From: Mageeibacillus sp. UBA3781
GTDB lineage: Bacteria; Bacillota; Clostridia; Saccharofermentanales; Saccharofermentanaceae
DNA: 64,000 nt
Assembly (NCBI GenBank): GCA_002368805.1
Contig: DFFH01000130.1
Coordinates: 894 to 64,893, forward strand
Reading direction: 5' to 3'
Below are positions 1 to 9,932 of this stretch, in pieces (positions within the stretch are counted from its first letter, which is position 1; each line of letters starts with the position of its first letter). The position numbers and the translations under genes are program-made. The notes below the pieces were generated by a model. That model saw nothing but the letters and a program-made list of their open reading frames with translations. It was not told the origin of the DNA and did not search any database.

Positions 1-3000
1 AGTTCAGGTCGATATCCGGCTGCTTATCACCGTTAAAACCGAGGAATGTTTCAAACGGGATATCCTGGCCGTCCGAGATCATCATCGTGCCGCACTTCGG
101 GCATGGCTCGATCGGAAGGTCATATCCGGAACCATAGGTACCGGTCAGGTCAAATGCGGAGTATTTACACTTCGGGCATCTTCTGTGCGGTGCCAGCGGA
201 TTAACTTCCGAAATACCCGAGAAAGTCGCGACCAGCGAAGATCCTACAGATCCTCTCGATCCTACGACATATCCGTCCGAGTTCGATTTACCTACCAGTT
301 TATATGCGATGTAGTACATGATCGAGTATCCGTTACCGATGATACTGTTCAGTTCTTTATCGACGCGCTCCTGCACGATCTCCGGGATCACGCCCTCGTG
401 CTCGTACATCTCTTTCATCGTCTTATTAACGATCGCACGAAGATCATCCGGAGCAGACAGAATGACCGGCGGATATGTGCCATCCGGGAAAGGCTTGATG
501 TCATCACGGATCGGCTCGGAGACCAGTCTCGGAGCATCGATGACGACTTCCTTTGCACGTTCTTCTCCCAGATAGGAGAACTCCTCGAGCATCTCATCCG
601 TGGTACGGAAATAAAGGTCGCTCTGAAGCTCTGCGTCCTTAAAGCCCATATCCATCAGCATGTACTTTCTGTACTCGCCGTCCTTCTGATCGAGGAAATG
701 GGCGTCCGTCGTCGCACAGCAGGGCTTTCCGACCCGCTCGGCCATGATCGAGATGATCTTATTTATGTTGATGAGGTCTTCTTTCGTATGAAGACCGGAG
801 TCTTCTTCCCTCAGATAGAATTCGTTGTTGCAGATCGGCTGGATCTCGAAATAATCGTAAAGGCGGATCATGCGGTTAAAGGCAGAGTCCGAACTTAAGA
901 ATTCGAGCGTGCTGTCGATATTATTTCCGTGGCTGATATATGCTTTGTGAACGGCACGGAAGATCTGTCCTCTTTCACATGCACCGCCAACGATGATACC
1001 TGCGCTTAAATAGCGCACTTCCGACTTCGGAATACGCGGACGCATGCAGAAGTACTCGGTATGTCCCTCCGAGACCATACGGTAGAGGTTATAAAGACCG
1101 AGTGTATCCTTAACCAGGAAAATAATGTGATACGACGGAGTCTTTCTCTTCGTGACTTCCGATTTCGGGAGAAGACCGACATGATCATTCATCTGTTTAC
1201 AGGAAGTAAATCCGAAGTCCTTGATACAGCGCAGAAGGATCTGTGCGCTGGCACGGCAGTCCCCCATAGCTCTGTGCTCGGATTCATTTACGATTCCTAA
1301 GAATTCACAGGCATCTTTCAGATTATGTTTCGGCATATCCGGATAGAGGAATGTAACCGCAGAAACAGTATCGATCTCCGGCTGATAGAACTTCACACGA
1401 TACGGGTGATGCTTCTCCTCATCGAGCTGCTCGATATCGATCTGGAAACCGGCCTCCCGGATGAATCCCATATCGAAGAAGATATTATGTCCGACGAGGA
1501 TATCTTCTTTCTTCAGGAATTCCGCGAGTTTCGTCACGGCTTCAAAAGGCGTCGGTGCCCCCTCGATCATCTCTTCAGTAATGCCGGTAAGTTCTTTTGC
1601 TTTATCGGAGATCGGAAGACCCGGATCGACCATCGTAGTGAATACGCCGGTCTCCGTATAATTCCCGTCTTCTCCCTTTTCATAGCGGATCGCCGCGATC
1701 TCGAGAAGTCCTTCTCTGGTGCAGTCCAGACCTGTCGTCTCGACATCGAGCGCTACGAAGCTATCCAGAGATACATCTTCTTCGCCGATGTGATATGCGA
1801 TACAGTTACCGTCATCGACAAGGTAACCCTCCATGCCGAAGATCAGCTTAAAGCCCGGAACTTCGCCCTTTTTCTTGCATTCTTTATAAGCGGAATACGC
1901 ATCATTAAATCCCTGCACGACACCATGGTCAGTGATCGCGCAGGCAGGATGACCCATGCGGTATGCCGTTTTGATCAGATCCTTCGGCTCGATGACAGCA
2001 TCTTTTTCACTCATCTTCGTATGGGCATGGAGTTCGATACGCTTTTCTTCCGCAAGATCCATACGCTTTTTCGGAGGCTTCGCGACATAGAATCCCTTGA
2101 CCGTGGCATTGATCTGCCCGTCAAACTTACTATATCCGATGGTAGCGGCAACTCCGACATATCCGCCTTTTCCGAACTTGTCATTCAGCTGGTCAGCATC
2201 TTTCGGAGATGGAAACAGAACGCAGTCCACCGCATATGTATCATCGGAAAGGAAGAACTTATAAAGGATCATGTTCTTATTCTTTCCGACCAGACGCTGA
2301 GACTCCAGATCGACCTTGATCTCGCCTTCGAGACGGATGACCGTATCCGAAGTTAGAAGATTGCTTCCTGCCTTGGAGATCGCATCCTTGATCTTATATT
2401 TCTTCGCGGACATATCGCAGAGGCCCCAGATGACTTCACCTGCCTCAGAGACATCCTCAAACTTCTGTCCGCGGCGGAAATCACCCTTCTTCTCCTGCTT
2501 GATATTCTGTTTTTCTACGATGGATTTATACTCCCAGGAGCCCTTATCCATATCCGGATCGATCTTATCCTGTTTTTTCGCAGCGCCGGCTTTCGATTCT
2601 TTCTTTGCCTCGGGTGCTTTTGCATCGGAAGAGATCGCCTCATCTACCGCCTTCTTCGCCTGCTTTACCGCGCGCTCACGCATACGGTTCAGGAAATAAT
2701 CCGGATCCGATACCGCAGAGGTATCCGGCGGATTATACTCATATTTTATCTCCCAGCCGGTCATAAGATATGTGGATGTGAAGTCGTTGATAAAAGCACT
2801 GATCGCATCCTTGATCTCATCGGTCAGCTGTGTTGCCAGAACGACACGGACCGCGTTTCCGGAAGGAACGATCTCATCGATACAGGCACCATATCCTGTC
2901 TTTGTGTGAATGACCCACAATATCCAGTCCAAGACCGGCTGCAGGCTCTGCGTCCCGTAAGCACTCCGGATATTAGAAATGAATATACGGACATGAGAAA

Positions 3001-3202
3001 GATGCAGTACCTGCTTGAGGTATTGCTCCAGTGCTTTGAGCGCACGTCTTGACGCGATGGGTCCTGTCAGCTCGATCTTGAGCTCCATTCCCTCGAAACG
3101 CTCGTCGATGCGGATCTCCTGCACCTCACTTGGTATAGCTTTAGCTATCTTCGCCAGATCCTCATCCTGCGAAGCTTGTAAAGCAAACTCATATAATGTC
3201 AT
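1..3202 (-). CDS. polC: DNA polymerase III PolC-type alpha subunit (partial, C-terminus beyond window)
   Basis: Replicative DNA polymerase of Gram-positive bacteria with built-in 3'-5' proofreading. The first 1067 codons are present; the family is usually about 1440 residues, so roughly the last quarter lies beyond base 1. Reading from the ATG at 3202, an N-terminal domain and a charged Ala/Lys linker (about 160-230) are followed by an OB-type region, a PHP domain beginning at ELHAHTKMS (about 390), a DnaQ-type exonuclease inserted in the PHP domain (ALDVETTG near 485; HNIFFDMGF follows), the rest of PHP, and the start of the polymerase domain with a zinc ribbon (CPKC near 1008, CPKCGTMM near 1032) and GDKQPDIDLN at the edge. 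The start is preceded by GGAAGG. It is the last gene of the uppS-cdsA-dxr-rseP-ispG-polC run, about 40 bp after ispG. Confidence 0.95.
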   Translation of the reverse strand, partial: MTLYEFALQASQDEDLAKIAKAIPSEVQEIRIDERFEGMELKIELTGPIASRRALKALEQYLKQVLHLSHVRIFISNIRSAYGTQSLQPVLDWILWVIHTKTGYGACIDEIVPSGNAVRVVLATQLTDEIKDAISAFINDFTSTYLMTGWEIKYEYNPPDTSAVSDPDYFLNRMRERAVKQAKKAVDEAISSDAKAPEAKKESKAGAAKKQDKIDPDMDKGSWEYKSIVEKQNIKQEKKGDFRRGQKFEDVSEAGEVIWGLCDMSAKKYKIKDAISKAGSNLLTSDTVIRLEGEIKVDLESQRLVGKNKNMILYKFFLSDDTYAVDCVLFPSPKDADQLNDKFGKGGYVGVAATIGYSKFDGQINATVKGFYVAKPPKKRMDLAEEKRIELHAHTKMSEKDAVIEPKDLIKTAYRMGHPACAITDHGVVQGFNDAYSAYKECKKKGEVPGFKLIFGMEGYLVDDGNCIAYHIGEEDVSLDSFVALDVETTGLDCTREGLLEIAAIRYEKGEDGNYTETGVFTTMVDPGLPISDKAKELTGITEEMIEGAPTPFEAVTKLAEFLKKEDILVGHNIFFDMGFIREAGFQIDIEQLDEEKHHPYRVKFYQPEIDTVSAVTFLYPDMPKHNLKDACEFLGIVNESEHRAMGDCRASAQILLRCIKDFGFTSCKQMNDHVGLLPKSEVTKRKTPSYHIIFLVKDTLGLYNLYRMVSEGHTEYFCMRPRIPKSEVRYLSAGIIVGGACERGQIFRAVHKAYISHGNNIDSTLEFLSSDSAFNRMIRLYDYFEIQPICNNEFYLREEDSGLHTKEDLININKIISIMAERVGKPCCATTDAHFLDQKDGEYRKYMLMDMGFKDAELQSDLYFRTTDEMLEEFSYLGEERAKEVVIDAPRLVSEPIRDDIKPFPDGTYPPVILSAPDDLRAIVNKTMKEMYEHEGVIPEIVQERVDKELNSIIGNGYSIMYYIAYKLVGKSNSDGYVVGSRGSVGSSLVATFSGISEVNPLAPHRRCPKCKYSAFDLTGTYGSGYDLPIEPCPKCGTMMISDGQDIPFETFLGFNGDKQPDIDLN

Positions 3203-3241
3203 TTCTATCGTATCCTTCCGAAGACCGAAAAACGGTCAAAC

Positions 3242-4303
3242 TCATTTCTGATTCATTTCTTCGATGGCGTTCATCAGCGCATCGACCGCAGATTCCTTGG
3301 GAACTTTGCAGATGGGTTCGCCCTTCTTAAAAAGAAGGAACTCATCCACACCGCCGGCAATACCGACATCTGCTTCTCTCGCTTCTCCCGGGCCGTTTAC
3401 GGCACAGCCCATAACTGCCACCGTCATATCATATGGAAGATCACGTATGCGTGATTCAACTTCTTTCGCGACTTCGATAAGCGGGACCTGTGTTCTGCCG
3501 CAGGTAGGACAGGAGACCAGACGCATGCCGCCGGACCGGAGTCCCAGTGCGCGCAGGATCGAAATACCCGCATAAACTTCTTCTTTCGGTTCGTCAGTAA
3601 GACTTACACGAATCGTATCGCCGATCCCCTCGGAGAGAAGCGCACCAATACCGACACTGCTCCGGATGATTCCCTCGCGAAGTGTACCGGCCTCGGTAAC
3701 ACCTACATGGAACGGATATGGCACTTCTTTTCGAAGAAGGCGGTAACTTTCGATCGTCAATACAGGATCGGATGATTTCATGCTGACGACGATATCGTCA
3801 AACCCACAGTCTTCGAGGATCCGGATCGAAGAAAGCGCACTCTGGGAAAGTGAATCGGCATTTACTCCGCCGTATTTCTCAAGCATATCCTTACCGATGG
3901 AACCGGAGTTTACACCGACGCGGATCGGGATATTTCTTTCTTTTGCAAGATCCGCCACTGCTTTTACACGATCGATCCCGCCGATATTTCCCGGATTGAT
4001 GCGGATCTTTGCTGCACCGTTTCTGATTGACTCCAGCGCAAGGCGGTAATCGAAATGAATATCTGCCACGACAGGAAGCGGACTGTTCTTCGTGATCTCA
4101 GCTAGAGCCTGCGCTGCTTCCATGTTCAGGATCGCCACACGAGTGATGTCGCATCCGGCATTTTTCAGTTCATTGATCTGTGCCAGCGTGGCTTTTACAT
4201 CACGGGTATCGGTATTATTCATCGACTGGATCGCAACCGGTGAACCGCCTCCGACAGGGACACCGCCGATATTTACCTGTTTCGTCTCAAAACGCTCAAT
4301 CAT
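3242..4303 (-). CDS. ispG: 4-hydroxy-3-methylbut-2-enyl diphosphate synthase (flavodoxin/ferredoxin)
   Basis: Penultimate step of the MEP isoprenoid pathway: converts 2-C-methyl-D-erythritol 2,4-cyclodiphosphate to HMBPP with a [4Fe-4S] cluster. The 353-residue protein has the TIM-barrel N-terminal half (AIQSMNNTDTRD, DIHFDYRLAL, RINPGNIG) and the C-terminal reductase-like half with the cluster cysteines in SCPTCGRT (about 263-266) and GCAVNGPGEA (about 298). Length is normal for the bacterial two-domain form. It starts 5 bp after the rseP stop, so it is co-transcribed with rseP and dxr. In Bacillus subtilis proS stands at this position between rasP and polC; here ispG takes it. Confidence 0.96.
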   Translation of the reverse strand: MIERFETKQVNIGGVPVGGGSPVAIQSMNNTDTRDVKATLAQINELKNAGCDITRVAILNMEAAQALAEITKNSPLPVVADIHFDYRLALESIRNGAAKIRINPGNIGGIDRVKAVADLAKERNIPIRVGVNSGSIGKDMLEKYGGVNADSLSQSALSSIRILEDCGFDDIVVSMKSSDPVLTIESYRLLRKEVPYPFHVGVTEAGTLREGIIRSSVGIGALLSEGIGDTIRVSLTDEPKEEVYAGISILRALGLRSGGMRLVSCPTCGRTQVPLIEVAKEVESRIRDLPYDMTVAVMGCAVNGPGEAREADVGIAGGVDEFLLFKKGEPICKVPKESAVDALMNAIEEMNQK

Positions 4304-4308
4304 CTACG

Positions 4309-5619
4309 TCACCTCGATAGTCGTATGATATCGGACACAAGTGCAAATATGACTAATGCGATGATCATAACAAAACCGATCACATTGATGACCTGTTCCG
4401 ATTTTCTGGATAGCTTCTTACCACGGATCATTTCCACGACAGTAAGTACGATCGCATTACCGTCAAGTCCCGGGATCGGAAGCATATTCGTAAATGCAAG
4501 TCCTACAGAGATACCTCCCAAAAGGATCAGAAGCATCTCGATCTTCTCGCTGTTGTCGGTATCCGGGGCATCCACCACGTCCGATACTACAGATGCGATA
4601 CCTACAGGTCCGGAGACGACATCATATGCGGGAACATTTCCGGTAAATACCTGTGCCAGAGCATCGATGGATATTCTGACAAAAGATATCGGGAAAACGA
4701 TCGATTCACGAAGACATGAGATGAAACCCTTACCATCCTTAAGATAGATACCTCGCAGATTTGCGCTCTTGATCTTCGTTGCGCGCATGGTAACGGTCAT
4801 TTCTTTCCCGTCACGGATCAGACGGATAGTAAGCGTCTCTCCCTTGGAGTTTCGTACAAGATCCGATATGCCCGGATCCGAGACCGGTACATCATTTACA
4901 GAAAGGACCGAGTCCTTCGCTTTCAGCACGGGATTTCCTTCATTCTGCGAAGGATCAACAGATGTGATCGTCCATCCCTGATTCGCATCAAGTCCGGCAT
5001 AGTGTGTGATCCCGAGCATATACTGTTCCGTGATCTCAGGAACAAGAATTACTTCATACTTGTCACCGGTACGGGCAGATCTCATCTCCAGTGTGATCTC
5101 ATCGACATTGCTGACTTTGCCGAGATAATAGGAAAGATCCATCTGGCAGAAGACTTTCTGTCCGTTAAACTTCAGGATAGTATCTCCTTCTTCGATCTGT
5201 GTCGCTGCCACCTGTGTTCCCGGGACGACGACATCCTGCTTCAGTTCAAGGAAACCGAACTTCGAAAAGCAGATCATGAAAATGATGATACCAAGTATCA
5301 CATTCATCGCCGGACCGGCGAGGGACACCAGAAGTCTCTTCCATCTGGCCTGATTGATCAGGTTTTCCGGATTATCGTCTTTCAGTTCTCCGGTCTCATC
5401 ATCGATTTCAGAGAAACGGACATATGCGCCCAGCGGGATCAAGCGGATATAATACTCAATATCCTTTCTCTTCCATGAGAAAAGCTTCGGGCCGACAAAT
5501 ACGGATAACTCATACACCTTGATCTTAAGAAGACGTGCAACAAGAAAATGGCCGATCTCATGAACCGCGGCCAGAATACCTAATCCCAATATGCAGATAA
5601 CGATACTTAATGGTGACAT
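4309..5619 (-). CDS. rseP: RIP metalloprotease RseP/RasP (site-2 protease)
   Basis: Membrane-embedded zinc metalloprotease that cuts transmembrane substrates such as anti-sigma factors and leftover signal peptides. The 436-residue protein begins with a hydrophobic segment holding the zinc motif HEIGH (H20, E21, H24), then the GAYVRF segment, further membrane segments, a PDZ domain around 190-270 (GWTITSV, SVLSVNDVPV), and the second catalytic motif in NMLPIPGLDGN (near 385) before the last membrane helices. This order is that of the M50B family. It lies 13 bp after dxr, in the conserved cdsA-dxr-rseP order. Confidence 0.95.
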   Translation of the reverse strand: MSPLSIVICILGLGILAAVHEIGHFLVARLLKIKVYELSVFVGPKLFSWKRKDIEYYIRLIPLGAYVRFSEIDDETGELKDDNPENLINQARWKRLLVSLAGPAMNVILGIIIFMICFSKFGFLELKQDVVVPGTQVAATQIEEGDTILKFNGQKVFCQMDLSYYLGKVSNVDEITLEMRSARTGDKYEVILVPEITEQYMLGITHYAGLDANQGWTITSVDPSQNEGNPVLKAKDSVLSVNDVPVSDPGISDLVRNSKGETLTIRLIRDGKEMTVTMRATKIKSANLRGIYLKDGKGFISCLRESIVFPISFVRISIDALAQVFTGNVPAYDVVSGPVGIASVVSDVVDAPDTDNSEKIEMLLILLGGISVGLAFTNMLPIPGLDGNAIVLTVVEMIRGKKLSRKSEQVINVIGFVMIIALVIFALVSDIIRLSR

Positions 5620-5632
5620 ATTGATCTAAGGC

Positions 5633-6799
5633 TCACTTTCTAATCTCTTCGGTAATCATTCTTGCCCACGCATCCACGGCAAAGATCTCGGCTAGTGACG
5701 GGTTCTGGGTAACTCCATCCCGCTCATGTCTTTCCATTACAGTGCAGACTGTCTTTTCGATATCGAGGAAAGAAGCTTTTCCGTTAAGGAAATCGGCAAC
5801 GATCACTTCGTTGGCAGCATTCATGGCAGCCGGTAGCGTACCGCCGACTTTGCCCGCATGATAAGCCATATCGACCAGATGGAATACCTGGCGGTTGCAG
5901 GGTTCGAAAGTAAGTGTTCCCGTCTGCTCATCAAATGGTGAGAACGGACGGCAGATACCTAAGCTTCTTCTCGGATGGAAAAGAGCAACCTGGATCGGCA
6001 TCATCATATTCGGGAATCCCATCTGCGCCAGCACAGATCCGTCCGATAATTCGACCATGGAGTGTACGATGCTCTGAGGATGGACCACGATATCGATCTG
6101 ATCCACAGGCGTATCAAACAGCCAGGAAGCTTCCAGCACTTCCAGGCCCTTATTCATCATCGTGGAAGAATCGATCGTGACCTTACCGCCCATATTCCAG
6201 GTCGGATGATTCATCGCATCTTCCAGTGTCACATTCTCGAGCTGCTGACGGGTAAATCCACGGAAAGGTCCGCCGGAAGCCGTGAGAAGGATCTTCTTGA
6301 GGGATCCTTCAGGCTGTCCCATCAGGCACTGCCAAATAGCGGAATGCTCGGAATCCACAGGAAGAAGCGCGACCTTCTTCTGCTTAACAAGAGGCATAAC
6401 GATAGATCCTGCAGTAACAAGCGTCTCCTTGTTCGCAAGTGCAATATCTTTTCCGGCATGGATCGCCGAGATGACCGGTGAAAGACCTTTCATTCCGACC
6501 ATCGCACCAACTACACAGTCCACTTTCGGAAGAGTCGCACAGTGACAGTTTCCATCATCTCCGCAGTACACTTTTACTTTGGAGTCACGAGGAAGCATAC
6601 GCTTCAGGGTGTCTCTTCTCTCTTTTGTCGCGACACTGACACACTCCGGAGAAAACTCCACGATCTGCTCCAAAAGCAGTTCGATATTATATCCGCAGGT
6701 AAGTGAAATAACTTTAAACTCCTCAGGAAAATGACGTACGACCTGAAGAGTCTGTGTACCGATGGAACCCGTAGAACCTAAAATACAAAGTGACTTCAT
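5633..6799 (-). CDS. dxr: 1-deoxy-D-xylulose-5-phosphate reductoisomerase
   Basis: Second MEP-pathway enzyme: NADPH-dependent rearrangement and reduction of DXP to MEP. The 388-residue protein has the N-terminal nucleotide-binding motif GSTGSIGTQTL, the metal- and substrate-binding stretch LPVDSEHSAIWQ, the flexible-loop region ASGGPFRG and NHPTWNMGGKVTIDSST, and the NKGLEVLEASWLF motif. Length matches the family. It starts 1 bp after cdsA. With ispG and ispH also in the window, three MEP-pathway enzymes are encoded within 18 kb. Confidence 0.97.
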   Translation of the reverse strand: MKSLCILGSTGSIGTQTLQVVRHFPEEFKVISLTCGYNIELLLEQIVEFSPECVSVATKERRDTLKRMLPRDSKVKVYCGDDGNCHCATLPKVDCVVGAMVGMKGLSPVISAIHAGKDIALANKETLVTAGSIVMPLVKQKKVALLPVDSEHSAIWQCLMGQPEGSLKKILLTASGGPFRGFTRQQLENVTLEDAMNHPTWNMGGKVTIDSSTMMNKGLEVLEASWLFDTPVDQIDIVVHPQSIVHSMVELSDGSVLAQMGFPNMMMPIQVALFHPRRSLGICRPFSPFDEQTGTLTFEPCNRQVFHLVDMAYHAGKVGGTLPAAMNAANEVIVADFLNGKASFLDIEKTVCTVMERHERDGVTQNPSLAEIFAVDAWARMITEEIRK

Positions 6800-6800
6800 A

Positions 6801-7661
6801 TTAACCTCCCCAAACTACGGCATATGCCAGCCCCAGCGCCACAGGAAGCGTGAAAAAGGCGCTGTCAAAGCGGTCCATTATACCGCCGTGTCCCGGCATG
6901 AACTTTCCGAAATCCTTGATACCGACAAGTCTCTTGATGCTTGACGCCATCCAGTCACCCAGCTGGGAAACACAGGACAGGAGAAAACCGAAAACAGCAG
7001 CCAGTGTCACGAAAAGCGAAAATGTCATGGTCACATCCATCACATGAACCATAACAAAAGCGAAGAAAAGCGCAGTCAGAAGCGCCGTGAACAGCGCACC
7101 TCCGACACAGCCTTCCCATGTTTTCTTCGGACTGATATGCGGTACGATCTTATGCTTTCCGAAGAAAGAACCGCAAAAATATGCGAAAACATCCGAGATC
7201 CACGGCGCGAAAAGACCAATGACCATGAAATACCAGCCATTCGGAATCAGGTACATCATGACGTGGGTACATGCAATCGGGAATGAAACATAAATAATGA
7301 TCATCGATGACGCAAATCCGGAGCGGATCGCTTCAGGATGTTCTTTGACAAGCGGCGGGATCATTGTCGAGATAAAGCAGTAGATCAAAGTGATCAGCGC
7401 ATAGAGCGTAAAGCCCTGGGAAGGTGTACCTTCCGTCGCCCAGAACACAAGCGGAAGAAATCCCAGATATCCGCCAAGAACAGTAGCAGGAACAGACATT
7501 TCTTTCTGCGTGTTCTTCGCTGCTTTGATCAGTTCAACAAGTGCCAGCGTCGTGACAATGAACGTGAACGCCAAGAGGACCGGCGGTACAAAATATGCCG
7601 GAATAACCAGTGCAAGCACAGCAACAGTAAATATAGCTCCTGTAATGATCCTCTGTAACAT
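6801..7661 (-). CDS. cdsA: phosphatidate cytidylyltransferase
   Basis: Integral membrane enzyme making CDP-diacylglycerol from phosphatidate and CTP for phospholipid synthesis. The 286-residue protein is almost wholly hydrophobic with about eight membrane segments. It carries the family signature near the C-terminus: SSIKRLVGIKDFGKF followed by MPGHGGIMDRFDS, preceded by ISPKKTWEG. It lies between uppS (3 bp) and dxr (1 bp), the usual Gram-positive order. Confidence 0.95.
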   Translation of the reverse strand: MLQRIITGAIFTVAVLALVIPAYFVPPVLLAFTFIVTTLALVELIKAAKNTQKEMSVPATVLGGYLGFLPLVFWATEGTPSQGFTLYALITLIYCFISTMIPPLVKEHPEAIRSGFASSMIIIYVSFPIACTHVMMYLIPNGWYFMVIGLFAPWISDVFAYFCGSFFGKHKIVPHISPKKTWEGCVGGALFTALLTALFFAFVMVHVMDVTMTFSLFVTLAAVFGFLLSCVSQLGDWMASSIKRLVGIKDFGKFMPGHGGIMDRFDSAFFTLPVALGLAYAVVWGG

Positions 7662-7664
7662 ACG

Positions 7665-8459
7665 TCAGTTTTCTTCCTTTTTCTCCTTGGAGAGCCCGCC
7701 GAAGCGGCGATCCCTTTTAGTATATGCAACAAGTGCTTCGGTAAGTTCTTTCATACCGAAATCAGGCCACAGAACATCCGAGAACCATAGTTCAGAGTAT
7801 GCGCCTTCCCACACGAGGAAATTTGATGTTCTTTCCTCACCGCTCGGACGGATGATAAGATCCGGATCCGGTACATCCGGCAGGTATAACTGCTTCGCGA
7901 ACAGATCCTCTGTAATATCTTCGCTCTTCAGTTTCCCGGAAGCCACCTGATCAGCAAGTTTCTGCGCAGCCTGAACGATCTCTCGTCTGCCGCCGTAGTT
8001 AAAAGCAACGATAAGCGTCATTCTGTCACGATGCTTACTGCCCTCTTCGGCGCGCTTACATACTTCCTGGATATTTGAAGGAAGTGCAGCAATATCTCCG
8101 GTAAAGCGGACGCGGATACCTTCTGCTTCCAGTTCAGGATCATATCGGTCGAAATACTCGACAAAAAGCTCCATCAGAGTATGGACTTCGCTCTCCGGAC
8201 GGGACCAGTTCTCTGTGGAAAAAGCATACACAGTTACATACTTGATACCGTATTGGCCGCAATACTTACAGAGATTTTTCAGATTATCCGCACCGGCACG
8301 GTGTCCGGCGGATCTCGGAAGCATGCGCTTTTTGGCCCATCTTCCATTACCGTCCATAATGACGGCAAGATGGGTCGGTATCTTCAGCTGAGAAGCATCG
8401 GCTTCCACAGCTTTCTTTCTAGAAAAGAATCCTAATTTTCCGTCCTCGGCAGGGCACAT
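7665..8459 (-). CDS. uppS: isoprenyl (undecaprenyl diphosphate) synthase
   Basis: Cis-prenyltransferase that builds undecaprenyl diphosphate, the lipid carrier of cell-wall synthesis, from isopentenyl and farnesyl diphosphate. The protein has the signature HLAVIMDGNGRWAKKR with the catalytic Asp, AGHRAGADN, VTVYAFSTENW, VAFNYGGRREI, and the C-terminal IRPSGEERTSNF and YSELWF motifs. I place the start at the ATG at 8459 (264 residues), preceded by GGAG at 6-7 bp. A TTG 12 bp upstream (8471) is in frame but overlaps the ribosome-binding site and the T-run of the preceding terminator. First gene after that terminator, so either it has its own promoter or depends on read-through from pyrH-frr. 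Confidence 0.95.
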   Translation of the reverse strand: MCPAEDGKLGFFSRKKAVEADASQLKIPTHLAVIMDGNGRWAKKRMLPRSAGHRAGADNLKNLCKYCGQYGIKYVTVYAFSTENWSRPESEVHTLMELFVEYFDRYDPELEAEGIRVRFTGDIAALPSNIQEVCKRAEEGSKHRDRMTLIVAFNYGGRREIVQAAQKLADQVASGKLKSEDITEDLFAKQLYLPDVPDPDLIIRPSGEERTSNFLVWEGAYSELWFSDVLWPDFGMKELTEALVAYTKRDRRFGGLSKEKKEEN

Positions 8460-8469
8460 ACACTTCTCC

Positions 8470-8510
8470 AAAAAAAGAGTTGTCTCGAAGGATCATACCC
8501 GGAGACAACC
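8470..8510 (-). terminator. rho-independent terminator after frr
   Basis: On the minus strand an 8-bp perfect stem GTTGTCTC / GAGACAAC (8502-8509 with 8479-8486) is followed by CTCTTTTTTTT. It lies 25 bp after the frr stop and ends almost at the uppS ribosome-binding site, separating pyrH-frr from uppS-cdsA-dxr-rseP-ispG-polC. Confidence 0.85.
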
Positions 8511-8534
8511 CTTTATTATTCCTTCCTTAGGTCA

Positions 8535-9107
8535 TCAGATCTCCATAAGATCCTTCTGCTTCGCCTCGCAGCTCTTATCCACTTCCTTGACATACTTGTC
8601 AGTCAGTTTCTGGATCTGCTCTTCAAAATAACCCAGATCATCATCTGTGAGTTCTTTTTTCTTATTGATGGCACGATACTTATCGATACCTTCACGACGG
8701 ATGTTACGGATAGCGACCTTGGCTTCCTCACCATACTTCATAACGCTCTTTACGAGCTCTTTACGGCGTTCCTCTGTAAGGATCGGGAAAACCAGACGGA
8801 TCATCTTTCCGTCGTTGCTCGGGTTGATACCGAGATCAGAAGACTGGATCGCCTTCTCGATCTCTTTGAGCATAGACGGATCCCAAGGTGTCAGAGTGAT
8901 CATTCTCGGCTCCGGAACCTGGATATTCGCAACAGCATTCAACTGAGACTGTGTGCCGTAATAATCTACTGTGATACGATCAAGAACATGCGGATTTGCA
9001 CGTCCGGCACGGATCGCATTAAAGTTCTCCGTGAGGTTTGTGATCGTTTTTTTCATCTTGTCTTCGTAAGAGTCAAAAACCTCTTTTGTAATTTCAACCA
9101 TTGCCAT
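8535..9107 (-). CDS. frr: ribosome recycling factor
   Basis: Works with EF-G to split post-termination ribosomes. The 190-residue protein shows the family pattern: N-terminal helix, NAIRAGRANPHVLDRITVDYYG, the insert IQVPEPRMITLTPWD, and a C-terminal helix bundle with LVFPILTEERRKELVK and NIRREGIDK. The first ATG is chosen because GGAGG lies 9 bp upstream; a second ATG two codons later cannot be excluded. It follows pyrH by 32 bp, as in most bacteria. Confidence 0.96.
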   Translation of the reverse strand: MAMVEITKEVFDSYEDKMKKTITNLTENFNAIRAGRANPHVLDRITVDYYGTQSQLNAVANIQVPEPRMITLTPWDPSMLKEIEKAIQSSDLGINPSNDGKMIRLVFPILTEERRKELVKSVMKYGEEAKVAIRNIRREGIDKYRAINKKKELTDDDLGYFEEQIQKLTDKYVKEVDKSCEAKQKDLMEI

Positions 9108-9139
9108 AATATCAAGCCTCCTTTGAAATCAAACTACGA

Positions 9140-9847
9140 TCATCCTACGATCGTGCCAATATCTTCGCCAAGTACGACCCGGACGATGTTTCCCGGATCC
9201 TCCATGGAAAATACCATGATCTTTGTATGGTTATCACGGCAGAGCGCAGCAGCTGTCGCATCCATGACCTTCAGGTTCTTCGAGAGGACCTCGTCATGAG
9301 AGATCGTCTTATACTTCACAGCATCCGGATACTTGTGCGGATCCTTGTCATATACACCATCGACCATAGTCGCCTTACAGAAGATATCCGCTTCGATCTC
9401 GGTCGCACGGAGAGCCGCGCCTGTATCTGTGCTGAAGAACGGGTTACCTGTTCCGCAGGCAAAGATAACGATCCTCTTCTTCTCAAGGTGTCTTACCGCT
9501 CTTTTTCTGATATAAGGCTCCGCCATTTGACGGACATCCACTGCGGACATGACACGTGTGATCGCACCGGCCTGCTCCAGAGCATCTGAAATAGCAAGGG
9601 CATTCATCAGTGTCGCCAGCATACCCATATGGTCGGCAGTAACACGATCCATATTCTCACTGGATCTTCCTCTCCAGAAGTTTCCGCCACCGACTACTAC
9701 AGCGACCTCCACACCAAGATCCGCGACTTTCTTGATTTCTGCGCAGATGCTCTTTACTGTATCATCGTCGATTCCGACTTTCTTATCTCCAGCCAGCGCC
9801 TCACCGCTGATCTTGAGAAGGATCCTTTTATAGACAGGTTCACTCAT
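9140..9847 (-). CDS. pyrH: UMP kinase
   Basis: Hexameric bacterial UMP kinase (amino-acid-kinase fold) making UDP from UMP for pyrimidine nucleotide synthesis. The 235-residue protein begins [13 protein letters not shown], has the glycine-rich [43 protein letters not shown] (nucleotide region), and VDGVYDKDP. The start has GGGAGG 8 bp upstream. It heads the pyrH-frr unit. In many Gram-positive genomes it directly follows tsf; here a histidine phosphatase gene and a terminator intervene. Confidence 0.96.
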   Translation of the reverse strand: MSEPVYKRILLKISGEALAGDKKVGIDDDTVKSICAEIKKVADLGVEVAVVVGGGNFWRGRSSENMDRVTADHMGMLATLMNALAISDALEQAGAITRVMSAVDVRQMAEPYIRKRAVRHLEKKRIVIFACGTGNPFFSTDTGAALRATEIEADIFCKATMVDGVYDKDPHKYPDAVKYKTISHDEVLSKNLKVMDATAAALCRDNHTKIMVFSMEDPGNIVRVVLGEDIGTIVG

Positions 9848-9932
9848 TACCTTGTCCTCCCATATATATACTTAAATCATTTTATCGTTAATTCCGGATT
9901 CTGAAAAGACAAAAGCCGGATTTTTTCTCTAT